Part shown: in pieces, positions 7,648-14,543 of the stretch
Position numbering within the stretch: the stretch's first letter is position 1
Layout: every line of letters begins with the position of its first letter
Source: Usitatibacter sp035624355
Lineage (GTDB): Bacteria > Pseudomonadota > Gammaproteobacteria > Burkholderiales > Usitatibacteraceae
Direction of reading: 5' to 3'
Assembly: GCA_035624355.1 (NCBI GenBank)
Contig: DASPRQ010000011.1
Location: 1 to 20,994 of the forward strand
DNA length: 20,994 nucleotides
Notes under the pieces: model-generated
What the model was told of the DNA's origin: nothing
Databases searched by the model: none
The model's input: the letters and a program-made list of their open reading frames with translations, nothing else
Program-made: the position numbers and the translations under genes

Positions 7648-8313
7648 ATGAAAACTCTCCGTCCGGCCGGGCCCGCCCCGGCGCGCCGCCCGCGCGGGCG
7701 CCCGCGCGCCTTCGACCGGGACCAGGCGCTCGCCCGCGCCATCGAGGTCTTCTGGAGCAAGGGCTTCGAGGCGGCATCCGTCGCCGACCTCACCGCGGCG
7801 ATGGGCATCAATCCGCCCAGCCTCTACGCCGCCTTCGGCGACAAGGAGAGCCTCTTCATCGAGGCCGTGCGGCGCTACCACGAGAACGTCCAGATGTCCT
7901 GCCCCTATGCGGGGGAGCCCACGGCGCGGCTGGCGGTCGAGCGGCTGCTCACGGAGCTCGCCGCCCTCTTCACCGACCGCAGCCACCCCTCCGGGTGCCT
8001 CTCGGTCATGGCGATGGTCACCTCGTCCACCACGAGCCCGCGCCTGCAGAAGTGCATCGCCGCGGAGCGCGCCGAGGCGCGCGCGCGGTTGCGCGAGCGG
8101 ATCCAGCGCGGCGTGAAGGAAGGCGATCTCCCGCGCGACAGCGACACCGCCGCCCTCACCGACTTCTACGCCGCCGTGATCAGCGGCATGTCGCTGCAGG
8201 CGCGCGAGGGCGGAACCCGCAAGGCGCTCCTCGCCATGGTCCAGACCGCGATGCGCGCCTGGCCCGAGCGCGCGAAGCAGCCCGTCCGTCGAAAGGCGGC
8301 GGCCGTAGCGTAG
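7648..8313 (+). CDS. TetR/AcrR-family repressor of the efflux operon
   Basis: This 221-residue regulator has a basic start (RRPRGRPRAFDRDQ) and a TetR helix-turn-helix at about residues 24-70 (SVADLTAAMGINPPSLYAAF, then GDKESLF). The ligand-binding C-terminal half runs to residue 221. The gene is divergent from the efflux operon, and three inverted-repeat operators lie between them, so it most likely represses the pump and itself until a substrate binds. The start is uncertain: the ATG at 7648 has no ribosome site but lies 8 bases after a -10 box, suggesting leaderless translation. A GTG at 7621 in the same frame lies inside the promoter and is less likely. The ligand is unknown. Confidence 0.9.
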   Translation: MKTLRPAGPAPARRPRGRPRAFDRDQALARAIEVFWSKGFEAASVADLTAAMGINPPSLYAAFGDKESLFIEAVRRYHENVQMSCPYAGEPTARLAVERLLTELAALFTDRSHPSGCLSVMAMVTSSTTSPRLQKCIAAERAEARARLRERIQRGVKEGDLPRDSDTAALTDFYAAVISGMSLQAREGGTRKALLAMVQTAMRAWPERAKQPVRRKAAAVA

Positions 8314-8361
8314 GCACGTATCCATGGCGGCGATCATGCCGCGATTCCTCCCCGGTTGATT

Positions 8362-8390
8362 CCGGATTGCGACGGATCGCGCAATCCCGG
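8362..8390. terminator. Hairpin between convergent genes
   Basis: CCGGATTGCG and CGCAATCCCGG pair across an 8-base loop with one bulged base. The stem lies between the ends of the convergent tetR and YCII-domain genes and could stop transcription from both sides. There is no T-rich tail, so it is not a standard intrinsic terminator. Confidence 0.35.
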
Positions 8391-8420
8391 TGACGAACCG
8401 CGGATGGATGGAATGAACGC

Positions 8421-8777
8421 TCACGGGTCGAGCTGCCGCACCGGCCGCACCTCGACCGAGCCGCCGCCCTCGAGGATCGGGCACCCCGCGGCGATCCGCG
8501 CCGCCTCGGCGATGTCCTTCGCCTCGACGACCGAGAAGCCGCCGATCAGCTCCTTGGTCTCGGAATAGGGGCCGTCGATCACGGTTCGGTTCCGCCCGCG
8601 CACCACCTTGCCCGGGGGATCCAGCGGGATGCCGATGTTCCTGAGCTGGCCTTTCCCCTTCATCTCGTCGAACCACGCGCGCCACCTGGCCAGGCTCTGC
8701 TCGGTCTTTTGGGGGGTGCCCATGGCCTCCTCGCGCGCTTCCGAGGTGGTGCGGTAAAGCAGGACGAACTCGCTCAT
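8421..8777 (-). CDS. YCII/DGPF-domain protein
   Basis: This 118-residue protein belongs to the YCII-related (DGPF) family of small alpha/beta proteins with a ferredoxin-like fold. The hallmark motif is VIDGPYSETKELIGGFSVVE in the middle, followed by AARIAAGCPILEGGGSVEVR, which is also typical. Family members often sit beside an ECF sigma-factor gene, but none is present here. The length is normal for a single-domain member. TGGAGG lies 6-7 bases upstream of the ATG at 8777 as a strong ribosome site. No enzymatic role has been firmly assigned to this subgroup, and none is proposed. Confidence 0.92.
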   Translation of the reverse strand: MSEFVLLYRTTSEAREEAMGTPQKTEQSLARWRAWFDEMKGKGQLRNIGIPLDPPGKVVRGRNRTVIDGPYSETKELIGGFSVVEAKDIAEAARIAAGCPILEGGGSVEVRPVRQLDP

Positions 8778-9001
8778 TGCGGCCTCCAGGTCGGCGGTGG
8801 GTTTGCAGGGTCGTCATCTCCTCAAGACGATTGTCCTCGCCCGAAATCGACAAGGGGATGAAAAAAGAGGGGGGCCGGCGACGTCGCCTCGGACGGCATT
8901 TCACTCCCCGATTCCCGCGTTTCGTCGCTTTCCGCTCGCGGAAGGGGCGGGCCGATGCCTACATTGTCCCCATCGAGAACAAGGGAACAAGGAGAGCGCA
9001 A

Positions 9002-9100
9002 ATGATCACCGCCTTTTTCGTCTTCGCGACCGTCGCCTTCTTCGTCGCGATCGCCGCCCAGGTCGTGGAAACCGTCGGCAGCGCGCGATCCTTCGCCTAG
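9002..9100 (+). CDS. Tiny membrane protein (32 aa)
   Basis: A strong AAGGAG ribosome site (8989-8994) stands 7 bases before an ATG opening a 32-residue frame. The product is MITAFFVFATVAFFVAIA, a phenylalanine- and alanine-rich membrane helix, followed by a short polar tail (QVVETVGSARSFA). Third positions are almost all G or C. It stands alone between the divergent YCII-domain gene and the convergent DUF899 gene. The ribosome site and codon bias make it likely to be translated. It has no recognised family; it may be a small membrane-associated regulator or stress peptide, which is a guess from size only. Confidence 0.55.
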   Translation: MITAFFVFATVAFFVAIAAQVVETVGSARSFA

Positions 9101-9157
9101 GACGACGACCCGGCCGTCATCCCCAACCGTCGGGAATCGCCGTCGTGCGAGCGCGCC

Positions 9158-9862
9158 CTAGTACTCGTCGTGCCGCCGGACCCAGAACGGTCCGCGCCGG
9201 CCCTCGTCGCGCCCACGCGGCGTGAGGTCGAGGTACTGGTAGTCGACGTTCATCATGTCGATGCCGCGGGCGAAGGTCGAATACGTCCGGTAGATCCTTC
9301 CCTTGCGGTCCCTGTGGAAGACGCTCACGCCCTCGCGCTCCGGGGCGAAGGGATCCTGCAGCTCGAAGTTGTAGAAGGCCTTCCTGCGCTTCACCTCCGA
9401 GGGCGTGAACGACACGTTGAAGTCGAAGTTGAAATCGCTGCCGAAGGACGAGAACCACGGGAAGGTCCAGCCCATGCGCCTGCGGTAGGCGGCGAGCTTC
9501 GGGTAGGGCGCGCGCGAGACCGCGACCATCGTCACGTCGCGCTGGTTGAGGTGGACGATGGGACGGTCGAAGCTGTCCGCCCAGCGCGAGCAATGCGGGC
9601 AGCCCGCGTCCCAGTCCGGGTGGAACATGAAGTGGTAGACGACGAGCTGCGAGCGGCCGTCGAAGAGGTCGGCGAGCGAGCGCTTTCCGTCCGGTCCCTC
9701 GAAGACGTAGTCCTGGGTCACCGCCTCCCAGGGCAGCGCCCGGCGTTCCGCCGCGAGCTTGTCGCGCAGCCGCGTGAAGGCCTTCTCCTTCACGAGGAGC
9801 CGCTTGCGGGCCTGGGTCCATTCGTCGCGTCCGACCACCTTGTTGCGCAGGGCCTTCGCCAT
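9158..9862 (-). CDS. DUF899 family thioredoxin-like protein
   Basis: This 234-residue protein matches the DUF899 family, a thioredoxin-fold group. Recognisable blocks are YVFEGPDGKRSLADLFDGRS (residues 52-71), VVYHFMFHPDWDAGCPHCS with the Cys-Pro-His-Cys pair at 88-91, VAVSRAPYPKLAAYRRRMGW and FSSFGSDFNFDFNVSFT. The CxxC pair suggests redox activity, but no substrate is known for this family. Its length is usual. The ATG at 9862 has a GGAGG-like site (reverse of CCTCC) about 6 bases upstream. It is divergent from a PhnB-like VOC gene; DUF899 and VOC proteins are often neighbours in proteobacteria, by general knowledge. Confidence 0.92.
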   Translation of the reverse strand: MAKALRNKVVGRDEWTQARKRLLVKEKAFTRLRDKLAAERRALPWEAVTQDYVFEGPDGKRSLADLFDGRSQLVVYHFMFHPDWDAGCPHCSRWADSFDRPIVHLNQRDVTMVAVSRAPYPKLAAYRRRMGWTFPWFSSFGSDFNFDFNVSFTPSEVKRRKAFYNFELQDPFAPEREGVSVFHRDRKGRIYRTYSTFARGIDMMNVDYQYLDLTPRGRDEGRRGPFWVRRHDEY

Positions 9863-9973
9863 CGTTTCCTCCCGTCGTGAGCGACCGGCCACGCCTTGCC
9901 GGCCCAGGTGTAGTCGAAACGGCGCCACGCGATTCGACCAGAATACATGGACCCCATCCCCGAGGAGCCTTCC

Positions 9974-10522
9974 ATGGCCGCCCGACGCAAAGCCCCCGCC
10001 CGCAGGAAGCCGCCCCGCCGCGCTGCCGCCGCGGTGCAGCCCATCTCCCCGTGCCTCTGGTTCGACGACCGGGCCGAGGAGGCGGCGCGGTTCTACGTTT
10101 CGATCTTCAGGAAGGCGAAGATCCTCGGCGTCACCCGCTACCCGGCGGTCGGGCAGGAAATCCACGGCCGCCCGGCGGGCTCCGTGATGACGGTCGAGTT
10201 CGTGCTGAACGGGCTGCGCTTCACGGCGCTCAACGGCGGGCCGCTCTTCAAGTTCAGCGAAGCGGTCTCGCTGCAGGTGCTGTGCCGCACCCAGGCCGAG
10301 ATCGACTACTACTGGGACAAGCTCTCCGAGGGCGGCGACGAGCGCGCCCGCGCGTGCGGATGGCTCAAGGACAAGTTCGGCCTTTCGTGGCAGGTCGTGC
10401 CCGTCGGGATGGGCAAGATGATGAAGGATCCCGAGTCGAAGGCGACGCAGCGCGCGTTCGCGGCGGTCCTCGGCATGAAGAAGCTCGACATCGCAGGGCT
10501 GAAGGCCGCGCACAAGGGCTAG
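9974..10522 (+). CDS. VOC-superfamily protein, PhnB-like
   Basis: This 182-residue protein has a basic, alanine/proline-rich N-terminal extension (MAARRKAPARRKPPRRAAAA) and then a single PhnB-type VOC domain. Typical blocks are ISPCLWFDDRAEEAARFYVS, MTVEFVLNGLRFTALNGGP, VLCRTQAEIDYYWDKLSEGG, ACGWLKDKFGLSWQVVPVGM and the C-terminal KATQRAFAAVLGMKKLDIAG. Proteins of this type were once annotated as 3-demethylubiquinone methyltransferase, for which there is no good support. The ATG at 9974 is chosen because GAGGAG lies 7 bases upstream; an ATG at 9947 lacks a ribosome site. The basic extension resembles histone-like tails and is not part of the VOC fold; it may bind nucleic acid or be disordered. 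Confidence 0.92.
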   Translation: MAARRKAPARRKPPRRAAAAVQPISPCLWFDDRAEEAARFYVSIFRKAKILGVTRYPAVGQEIHGRPAGSVMTVEFVLNGLRFTALNGGPLFKFSEAVSLQVLCRTQAEIDYYWDKLSEGGDERARACGWLKDKFGLSWQVVPVGMGKMMKDPESKATQRAFAAVLGMKKLDIAGLKAAHKG

Positions 10523-10536
10523 AGAGTCGGGCAACG

Positions 10537-11874
10537 TCAGCGGCGCCGGCCGGCCCCGGCTTTCGCGAGGCATTCGAGGACCAGCGCCTGCGCATCGACC
10601 CGCGCCCCGATGCGCGCAAGCAGCAGGAACGAGCCCACCAGCTTGCGGTGCAGGAAGATCGTCTGCGGCGGCGGCGCGCGCACGAGGCCGTGGCGGAGCG
10701 CGAGGTCGTAGCCCAGCTCCTTCACCCGCATCGGAAGATTCGAGGCGGGGAAGTCGTAGGGGCCTTTGTGGCGCAGCGGCTCGCAGACGAGAAAGATCAC
10801 GTCGACCGCGGCCTTCAGGCGCTCCGGGTCGTCCCCCTCGGCCGCGTAGCCGATGCGCACCGCCTCGCGCGCGACGCGGTCCCGATCCCCGTCGATCACG
10901 GCGCGGGTGATGCGCGCGTAGCTCGCCACGAAGTCGTCCTCGAAGCGCCGCGTGGCCCCGAAGTCGAGGAGCACCACGCGCCCCGTCGCGCGCTGGTACA
11001 GGTAGTTGGCGAAATTGGGATCGGTCTGCATGACCCGGAACTCGAAGAGCTCGCGGAACATCAGCCGCTCGAGGAGCGTCCCGATCGCGTTGCGCTTCCG
11101 CGGCGGCTCCTCGCGCACGCTCTCCAGCGGCTCGCCCTCCATGAAGTCCATCGCCATGACCCGGCGCGTCGTGAGATCCCAGTGCACGCGGGGCAGCACG
11201 AGCGAGGGCTCGTCCGCCACCAGCTTCGCGTAGCCCTCGAGGAAGCGCGCCTCGGCCTCGTAGTCGGCCTCCTGCAGGAGCTGGCGCTTGGCCTCCTGCG
11301 CCACGCCCGAGACGTCGATGTCGAACGGGAGCAGGTTGAGGAGCCGAAGGAGCACGGCGACGTTGTCCACGTCGCTCGCGATGGAACGCGCGACGCCGGG
11401 GTACTGGATCTTGAGGGCGAGGTCGCGGCCGCCGCGCGCCGTCGCGCGGTGGACCTGGCCGATGGACGCCGCGGCGATCGGCTCCCAATCGAAGCGCGCG
11501 AAGCGCTTCTCCCAGCCCTTCCCGTACTCGCGGGCGAGCACGCGGCGCAGCTGCTCCTGCGGCATGGGTGCGGCCTGCGAGCGCAGGATGGCGAGCGCCT
11601 GGGCGAACTCCGGCGGAAGCAGCTCGTCGCCCTGGAGCGAGAGGATCTGCCCGAGCTTCATGGCGGCGCCGCGCAGGCGCGCGAGGCGGGCGGCGAGGCG
11701 CCGCGCGCTCGCGCCGGATAGCAGCGCCGACCCGAAGTCCGGCGCCTGCCCGCGCGCCATGCGCCTGAGCCCCTCGGCGGCGGCGCCCATGGCGAGCTCG
11801 CCCGCGGCGACCCCGATCCGCGCGAGGCGGCCGAGGCGGGTCTGCGGAACCGGTGCGGCCGGCGGCTTGGGCAT
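10537..11874 (-). CDS. ABC1/UbiB/COQ8-family atypical kinase
   Basis: This 445-residue protein has all key motifs of the ABC1 (ADCK/COQ8/UbiB) family: the KxGQ motif AMKLGQILSLQGDELLPPEF (residues 71-90), the nucleotide loop AAASIGQVHRA (134-144), LALKIQYPGV with the ATP-binding Lys155, LLQEADYEAEA (199-209), QTDPNFANYLY (283-293) and the metal-binding LLDFGATRRF (302-311). The QTDPN and DFGATR spellings are closer to COQ8/ADCK3 than to classic UbiB. There is no C-terminal membrane pair as in UbiB. Such proteins support ubiquinone synthesis or lipid homeostasis through ATPase activity. It stands alone, without ubi genes nearby, so a role in ubiquinone synthesis is not shown. Confidence 0.93.
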   Translation of the reverse strand: MPKPPAAPVPQTRLGRLARIGVAAGELAMGAAAEGLRRMARGQAPDFGSALLSGASARRLAARLARLRGAAMKLGQILSLQGDELLPPEFAQALAILRSQAAPMPQEQLRRVLAREYGKGWEKRFARFDWEPIAAASIGQVHRATARGGRDLALKIQYPGVARSIASDVDNVAVLLRLLNLLPFDIDVSGVAQEAKRQLLQEADYEAEARFLEGYAKLVADEPSLVLPRVHWDLTTRRVMAMDFMEGEPLESVREEPPRKRNAIGTLLERLMFRELFEFRVMQTDPNFANYLYQRATGRVVLLDFGATRRFEDDFVASYARITRAVIDGDRDRVAREAVRIGYAAEGDDPERLKAAVDVIFLVCEPLRHKGPYDFPASNLPMRVKELGYDLALRHGLVRAPPPQTIFLHRKLVGSFLLLARIGARVDAQALVLECLAKAGAGRRR

Positions 11875-11903
11875 CGAGGAATACTAATGCCGCGCCGCCG
11901 GCC

Positions 11904-12131
11904 TCACCCGAAGATCAGGAATCCCGCGACGATCGTGAGCGCCATGCCCGCGACGATCGATCCGAAGATGACCGCGAGGATGTGCTCGTCGGAAGGCCCG
12001 TCCGCGGCCGCGCCCGCCCCGTCGGCGCCCCGCTTCGCGGCCCTTCGCCCGCGGAAGGCGAGCACCATCACCGTGACCATGAGGCCCGCCAGGGCAAGCA
12101 GCACCAGCACGAGGGCGGTGAGGCGGGTCAT
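11904..12131 (-). CDS. Small two-helix membrane protein (75 aa)
   Basis: The 75-residue product has two predicted transmembrane helices, LTALVLVLLALAGLMVTVMV near the start and AVIFGSIVAGMALTIVAGFL at the end. They are joined by a basic and then alanine/glycine-rich loop (RGRRAAKRGADGAGAAADGP). The ATG at 12131 overlaps the TGA of the upstream gene by 4 bases (ATGA), so translation is coupled. Codon use matches neighbours. I do not recognise the family. The partner gene also encodes a membrane protein, so the two may form a complex, but this is inference. Confidence 0.72.
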   Translation of the reverse strand: MTRLTALVLVLLALAGLMVTVMVLAFRGRRAAKRGADGAGAAADGPSDEHILAVIFGSIVAGMALTIVAGFLIFG

Positions 12132-12673
12132 TCGCGGCTCCGTCCGGAGGGATGCGCGGCCCCGGCCCTCGCGACCAGCACGTGGTAGACGACCGCGTCC
12201 CACGCGTTGTGGATGGCGGTGAAAAGAAGAACCAGCGTCCCGGCCGCGACGCCGAAGAGCGCCTCGCCTTCGTGCGAGGGCAGGACCAGCGCCGACACGG
12301 CGATCGTCGCGTACCCCGCGAACGGCGCCGCGCCGTGGAACAGCCAGTCCTCGAGATCGGGCTCGTACGCCTTCTGCACGCGCATCCGCCGCAGCACGAT
12401 GAGGACGTAGACCGCGCCCGCGAATCCCACGAGCCCCCAGAGCGCGGCGACCGTCGTGGGCGCGTGCCACGGCATGCGCATCATCACGACGACGAGCAGC
12501 ACCGCGCTGAAGTGGACGATCGTGGGCGAAGCGAACGCGGCGCCCGCCAGCGCGGCACCCACGGGCGGGCGCTCCGCGATCAGGGTGAGGACGACGAACT
12601 GCAGGCCGATGAGCGCGCCCGCGGCCCCGCCGACGACGACGCAGAACGTGTCCCAGTGCGCGAGCTCCGCCAT
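12128..12673 (-). CDS. Multi-pass membrane protein of unknown function
   Basis: This 181-residue integral membrane protein has about five hydrophobic segments: FCVVVGGAAGALIGLQFVVL (residues 10-29), a stretch around 48-66, VAALWGLVGFAGAVYVLIVL (75-94), YATIAVSALVLP and GVAAGTLVLLFTAIHNAWDA. The last segment ends in TAIHNAWDAVVYHVL, with His and Asp that could be functional. The ATG at 12673 has GGGGAGG about 8 bases upstream. It is the first gene of a two-gene operon with a 75-residue membrane protein. No family name can be given with confidence; similar proteins are usually labelled hypothetical. Confidence 0.8.
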   Translation of the reverse strand: MAELAHWDTFCVVVGGAAGALIGLQFVVLTLIAERPPVGAALAGAAFASPTIVHFSAVLLVVVMMRMPWHAPTTVAALWGLVGFAGAVYVLIVLRRMRVQKAYEPDLEDWLFHGAAPFAGYATIAVSALVLPSHEGEALFGVAAGTLVLLFTAIHNAWDAVVYHVLVARAGAAHPSGRSRE

Positions 12674-12859
12674 GCGGCGCCTCCCCTCTTGCGGTCAGAA
12701 CCGCTCGATACGGTACGCCACTTCCGGCCCGCCCGTTCCCCGTCCGCTCGCGCTGGCGCACGGCGATTCGCCCCCGGATTCCTGCATTTCGTCGGCGGGG
12801 GCTGGCAGGCGGGCCCGGCAGGGAGCAGATTGCGGGAAATCGTTCCCGGGGAGCCCGCC

Positions 12860-13852
12860 ATGATCCGTCCGATCGCCCTCCTGCTGCTCGGCCTGGCGTT
12901 CGCCGGCAGCGCAGCCGCCGATGAGGCCGCCAGGCCGTCGTACTGGATCGCCGGCAACGTGGACATCTCGCAAGCGGTCGAGGGCCCGGTGTACGCGGCC
13001 GGCGGGAACGTGACCCTGGCGGCGCCCGTGAACGGCCGGGTCCGGCTCGCGGGCGGCAATGTGAAGATCGGCCCGACCGCCGCCATCGCCGGCGACGCTG
13101 CCATCGCCGGTGGCTCGGTCGAAGTGGCCGGCCCGATCGGGGGAGCCCTTCGCGCGGCGGCCGGCCAGATCCGCATCGACGGTCCGGTGGCGGGCGACAT
13201 GTCCATCGCCGCGGGGACGCTCGAGCTCGGGCCCGACGCCCGCATCCAGGGCAGGCTCGTCTTCTACGGCCGGGAGCTGCGCCGCGATTCCGGCGCACAA
13301 GTGCTGGGCGGCGTCGAGCAGCAGAGCGGCCGCGGGTACTGGCACGAGCGCACGCTCGCCGAGCGCTTCACCCACGGATGGTCCTGGACCGCGGCCCTGA
13401 TGGGGCTCGCCGCGCTCATCGCCGCCGCGCTGCCCGGCGCCTCGCAACGCCTCGCCCAGGAGCTCTCGGAACGTCCGTGGATCACCGCGCCCCTCGGCCT
13501 CGTCGCGCTGATCTCCATCCCGATCGCGGCCCTGCTGCTGCTCATCACCGTCATCGGGATCCCGTTCGCCGTGCTGGCGCTCCTGCTCTACATCGCGCTG
13601 ATGCTCGTCGGCTACGTGTGGCTCGCGGTGGTCGTGGGCGGGATGCTGCTCGACCGCGTGAAGCCCGGGACCGCCGCGCTCGCGGCGTGGCGGGTCGGCG
13701 CGGCGGTCCTCGCCATGCTCGCGCTCGCAATCGTCGTGCGCATCCCGGTCGTGGGCGGCCTGGTCCACCTCGCCGCGGTCGTCCTGGGCGTCGGGATGAT
13801 CGTCGCCGCGCTATTCCGGCACCCGACTCCCGCGGACACTCACGCCGCGTGA
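12860..13852 (+). CDS. Bactofilin-like polymer-forming repeat protein with C-terminal membrane domain
   Basis: This 330-residue protein starts with a signal peptide (cleavage near SAAADEA, residue 20). Residues 29-137 follow as short beta-helix repeats of the bactofilin type: VEGPVYAAGGNVTLAAPVNG, VRLAGGNVKIGPTAAIAGDA, AAGQIRIDGPVAGDMSIAAG. A linker leads to a membrane domain of about four or five helices from residue 175 onward (including ALLLLITVIGIPFAVLALLL). Proteins of this layout are called polymer-forming cytoskeletal or DUF8173-type proteins. Because of the signal peptide, the beta-helix should face the periplasm, unlike cytoplasmic bactofilins. GGGGAG upstream of the ATG at 12860 is the ribosome site. 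Function is unknown; an envelope scaffold is a reasonable guess. Confidence 0.82.
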   Translation: MIRPIALLLLGLAFAGSAAADEAARPSYWIAGNVDISQAVEGPVYAAGGNVTLAAPVNGRVRLAGGNVKIGPTAAIAGDAAIAGGSVEVAGPIGGALRAAAGQIRIDGPVAGDMSIAAGTLELGPDARIQGRLVFYGRELRRDSGAQVLGGVEQQSGRGYWHERTLAERFTHGWSWTAALMGLAALIAAALPGASQRLAQELSERPWITAPLGLVALISIPIAALLLLITVIGIPFAVLALLLYIALMLVGYVWLAVVVGGMLLDRVKPGTAALAAWRVGAAVLAMLALAIVVRIPVVGGLVHLAAVVLGVGMIVAALFRHPTPADTHAA

Positions 13853-13879
13853 GGGAAGGGGCGGTTCCGGCGGCGCGGG

Positions 13880-14482
13880 CTACCGGCCGTACAACGAAAG
13901 GAACTGCGAGGCCGTCTCTCCGGCATGGCGCTCGATCTCCTTCGCCGTGGGCGCCTTCTCGAGCCCGAGCAGGATCCAGACGAGCGCGTCGCCCCAGAGC
14001 AGCGCGGCGAAGCGCGAGGCCATTTCCGCCACGTCCGCATCCTTCAGCAGCCGCGACTCGCGCGCCGATCGCAGCAGGCCGACCAGGGCGCCACGGGCGG
14101 GCTCGCGCCCCCGCGCCTGGATGGAGCGCGCGATGCCGGGCGAGCGCTTCGCCTCGCCGATCCCGAGGCGGAACGCCGCGACGACATCGGGATCGGTGAT
14201 CTCGCGCAGCAGCGTGACGCCGAGCTTTCGCAGCGCCGCGTGCAGGCCCGCGCGGTCGACCGGCTTCGGGAAGCCCTCGGGGAGCCGCATGCGGTTGCCG
14301 CGCTCGGCGATGCAGGCGGCGAGCATCGCCTCCTTGTTCCCCACGAGCGCGTAGAGCTCGCGCTTGGAGACGCGCGCCCGGGTCGCGATCTCGAGCGTGG
14401 TCGCCTCCGCGAATCCACGCTCCATGAAAAGGCTCCACGCGGCCGAGAGGATCCGCTCGCGGGCGTCGGGGCCGCTTGACAT
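13880..14482 (-). CDS. TetR-family regulator of the ABC/LolA-like/beta-barrel operon
   Basis: This 200-residue TetR protein has its helix-turn-helix at residues 6-54 (ARERILSAAWSLFMERGF, then TTLEIATRARVSKRELYALV and GNKEAML). The C-terminal domain (LGVTLLREITDPDVVAAFRL to WGDALVWILLGLEK) resembles the TetR_C_7/AefR type. It is divergent from the ABC operon, and only 61 bases separate the two ATGs. Two GGTACC pairs in that interval are its likely operators. The ATG at 14482 is chosen by usual TetR length; an in-frame ATG at 14515 would add 11 residues. Neither has a clear ribosome site, and both lie next to operator half-sites, so autoregulation is expected. The ligand is unknown. Confidence 0.88.
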   Translation of the reverse strand: MSSGPDARERILSAAWSLFMERGFAEATTLEIATRARVSKRELYALVGNKEAMLAACIAERGNRMRLPEGFPKPVDRAGLHAALRKLGVTLLREITDPDVVAAFRLGIGEAKRSPGIARSIQARGREPARGALVGLLRSARESRLLKDADVAEMASRFAALLWGDALVWILLGLEKAPTAKEIERHAGETASQFLSLYGR

Positions 14483-14505
14483 GGTACCGCTTGGTACCGT
14501 ATGCT
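14476..14505 (+). promoter_or_regulatory. ABC operon promoter with operator in its spacer
   Basis: TTGACA (14476-14481) and TATGCT (14500-14505), 18 bases apart, form a good sigma-70-type promoter toward the ATG at 14544. The spacer contains the first GGTACC pair, so a bound TetR dimer would occlude RNA polymerase. The -35 box overlaps the start of the tetR coding sequence. Confidence 0.6.
14483..14498. promoter_or_regulatory. TetR operator, GGTACC pair 1
   Basis: GGTACC occurs at 14483-14488 and 14493-14498, 10 bases apart (one helical turn). The unit reads ATGGTACCGCTTGGTACCGT and is a near-palindrome. It lies in the -35/-10 spacer of the ABC operon promoter. Confidence 0.6.
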
Positions 14506-14515
14506 GGGCATCCAT

Positions 14516-14531
14516 GGTACCCAATGGTACC
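14516..14531. promoter_or_regulatory. TetR operator, GGTACC pair 2
   Basis: A second copy, GGTACC at 14516-14521 and 14526-14531, repeats the 10-base spacing. It starts 33 bases (about three turns) after pair 1, on the same helix face, near the predicted transcription start and just before the ribosome site GGAG. Confidence 0.6.
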
Positions 14532-14543
14532 GGAGAACGAGCG

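Noticed and set aside
8778..9001. Possible further gene in the 224-base spacer
   Set aside because: Frames there lack ribosome sites and continue into the neighbouring genes out of frame; only the regulatory region of the 32-residue gene is plausible.
9947..9973. Earlier ATG for the VOC protein
   Set aside because: It has no ribosome site, whereas the ATG at 9974 has GAGGAG at good spacing.
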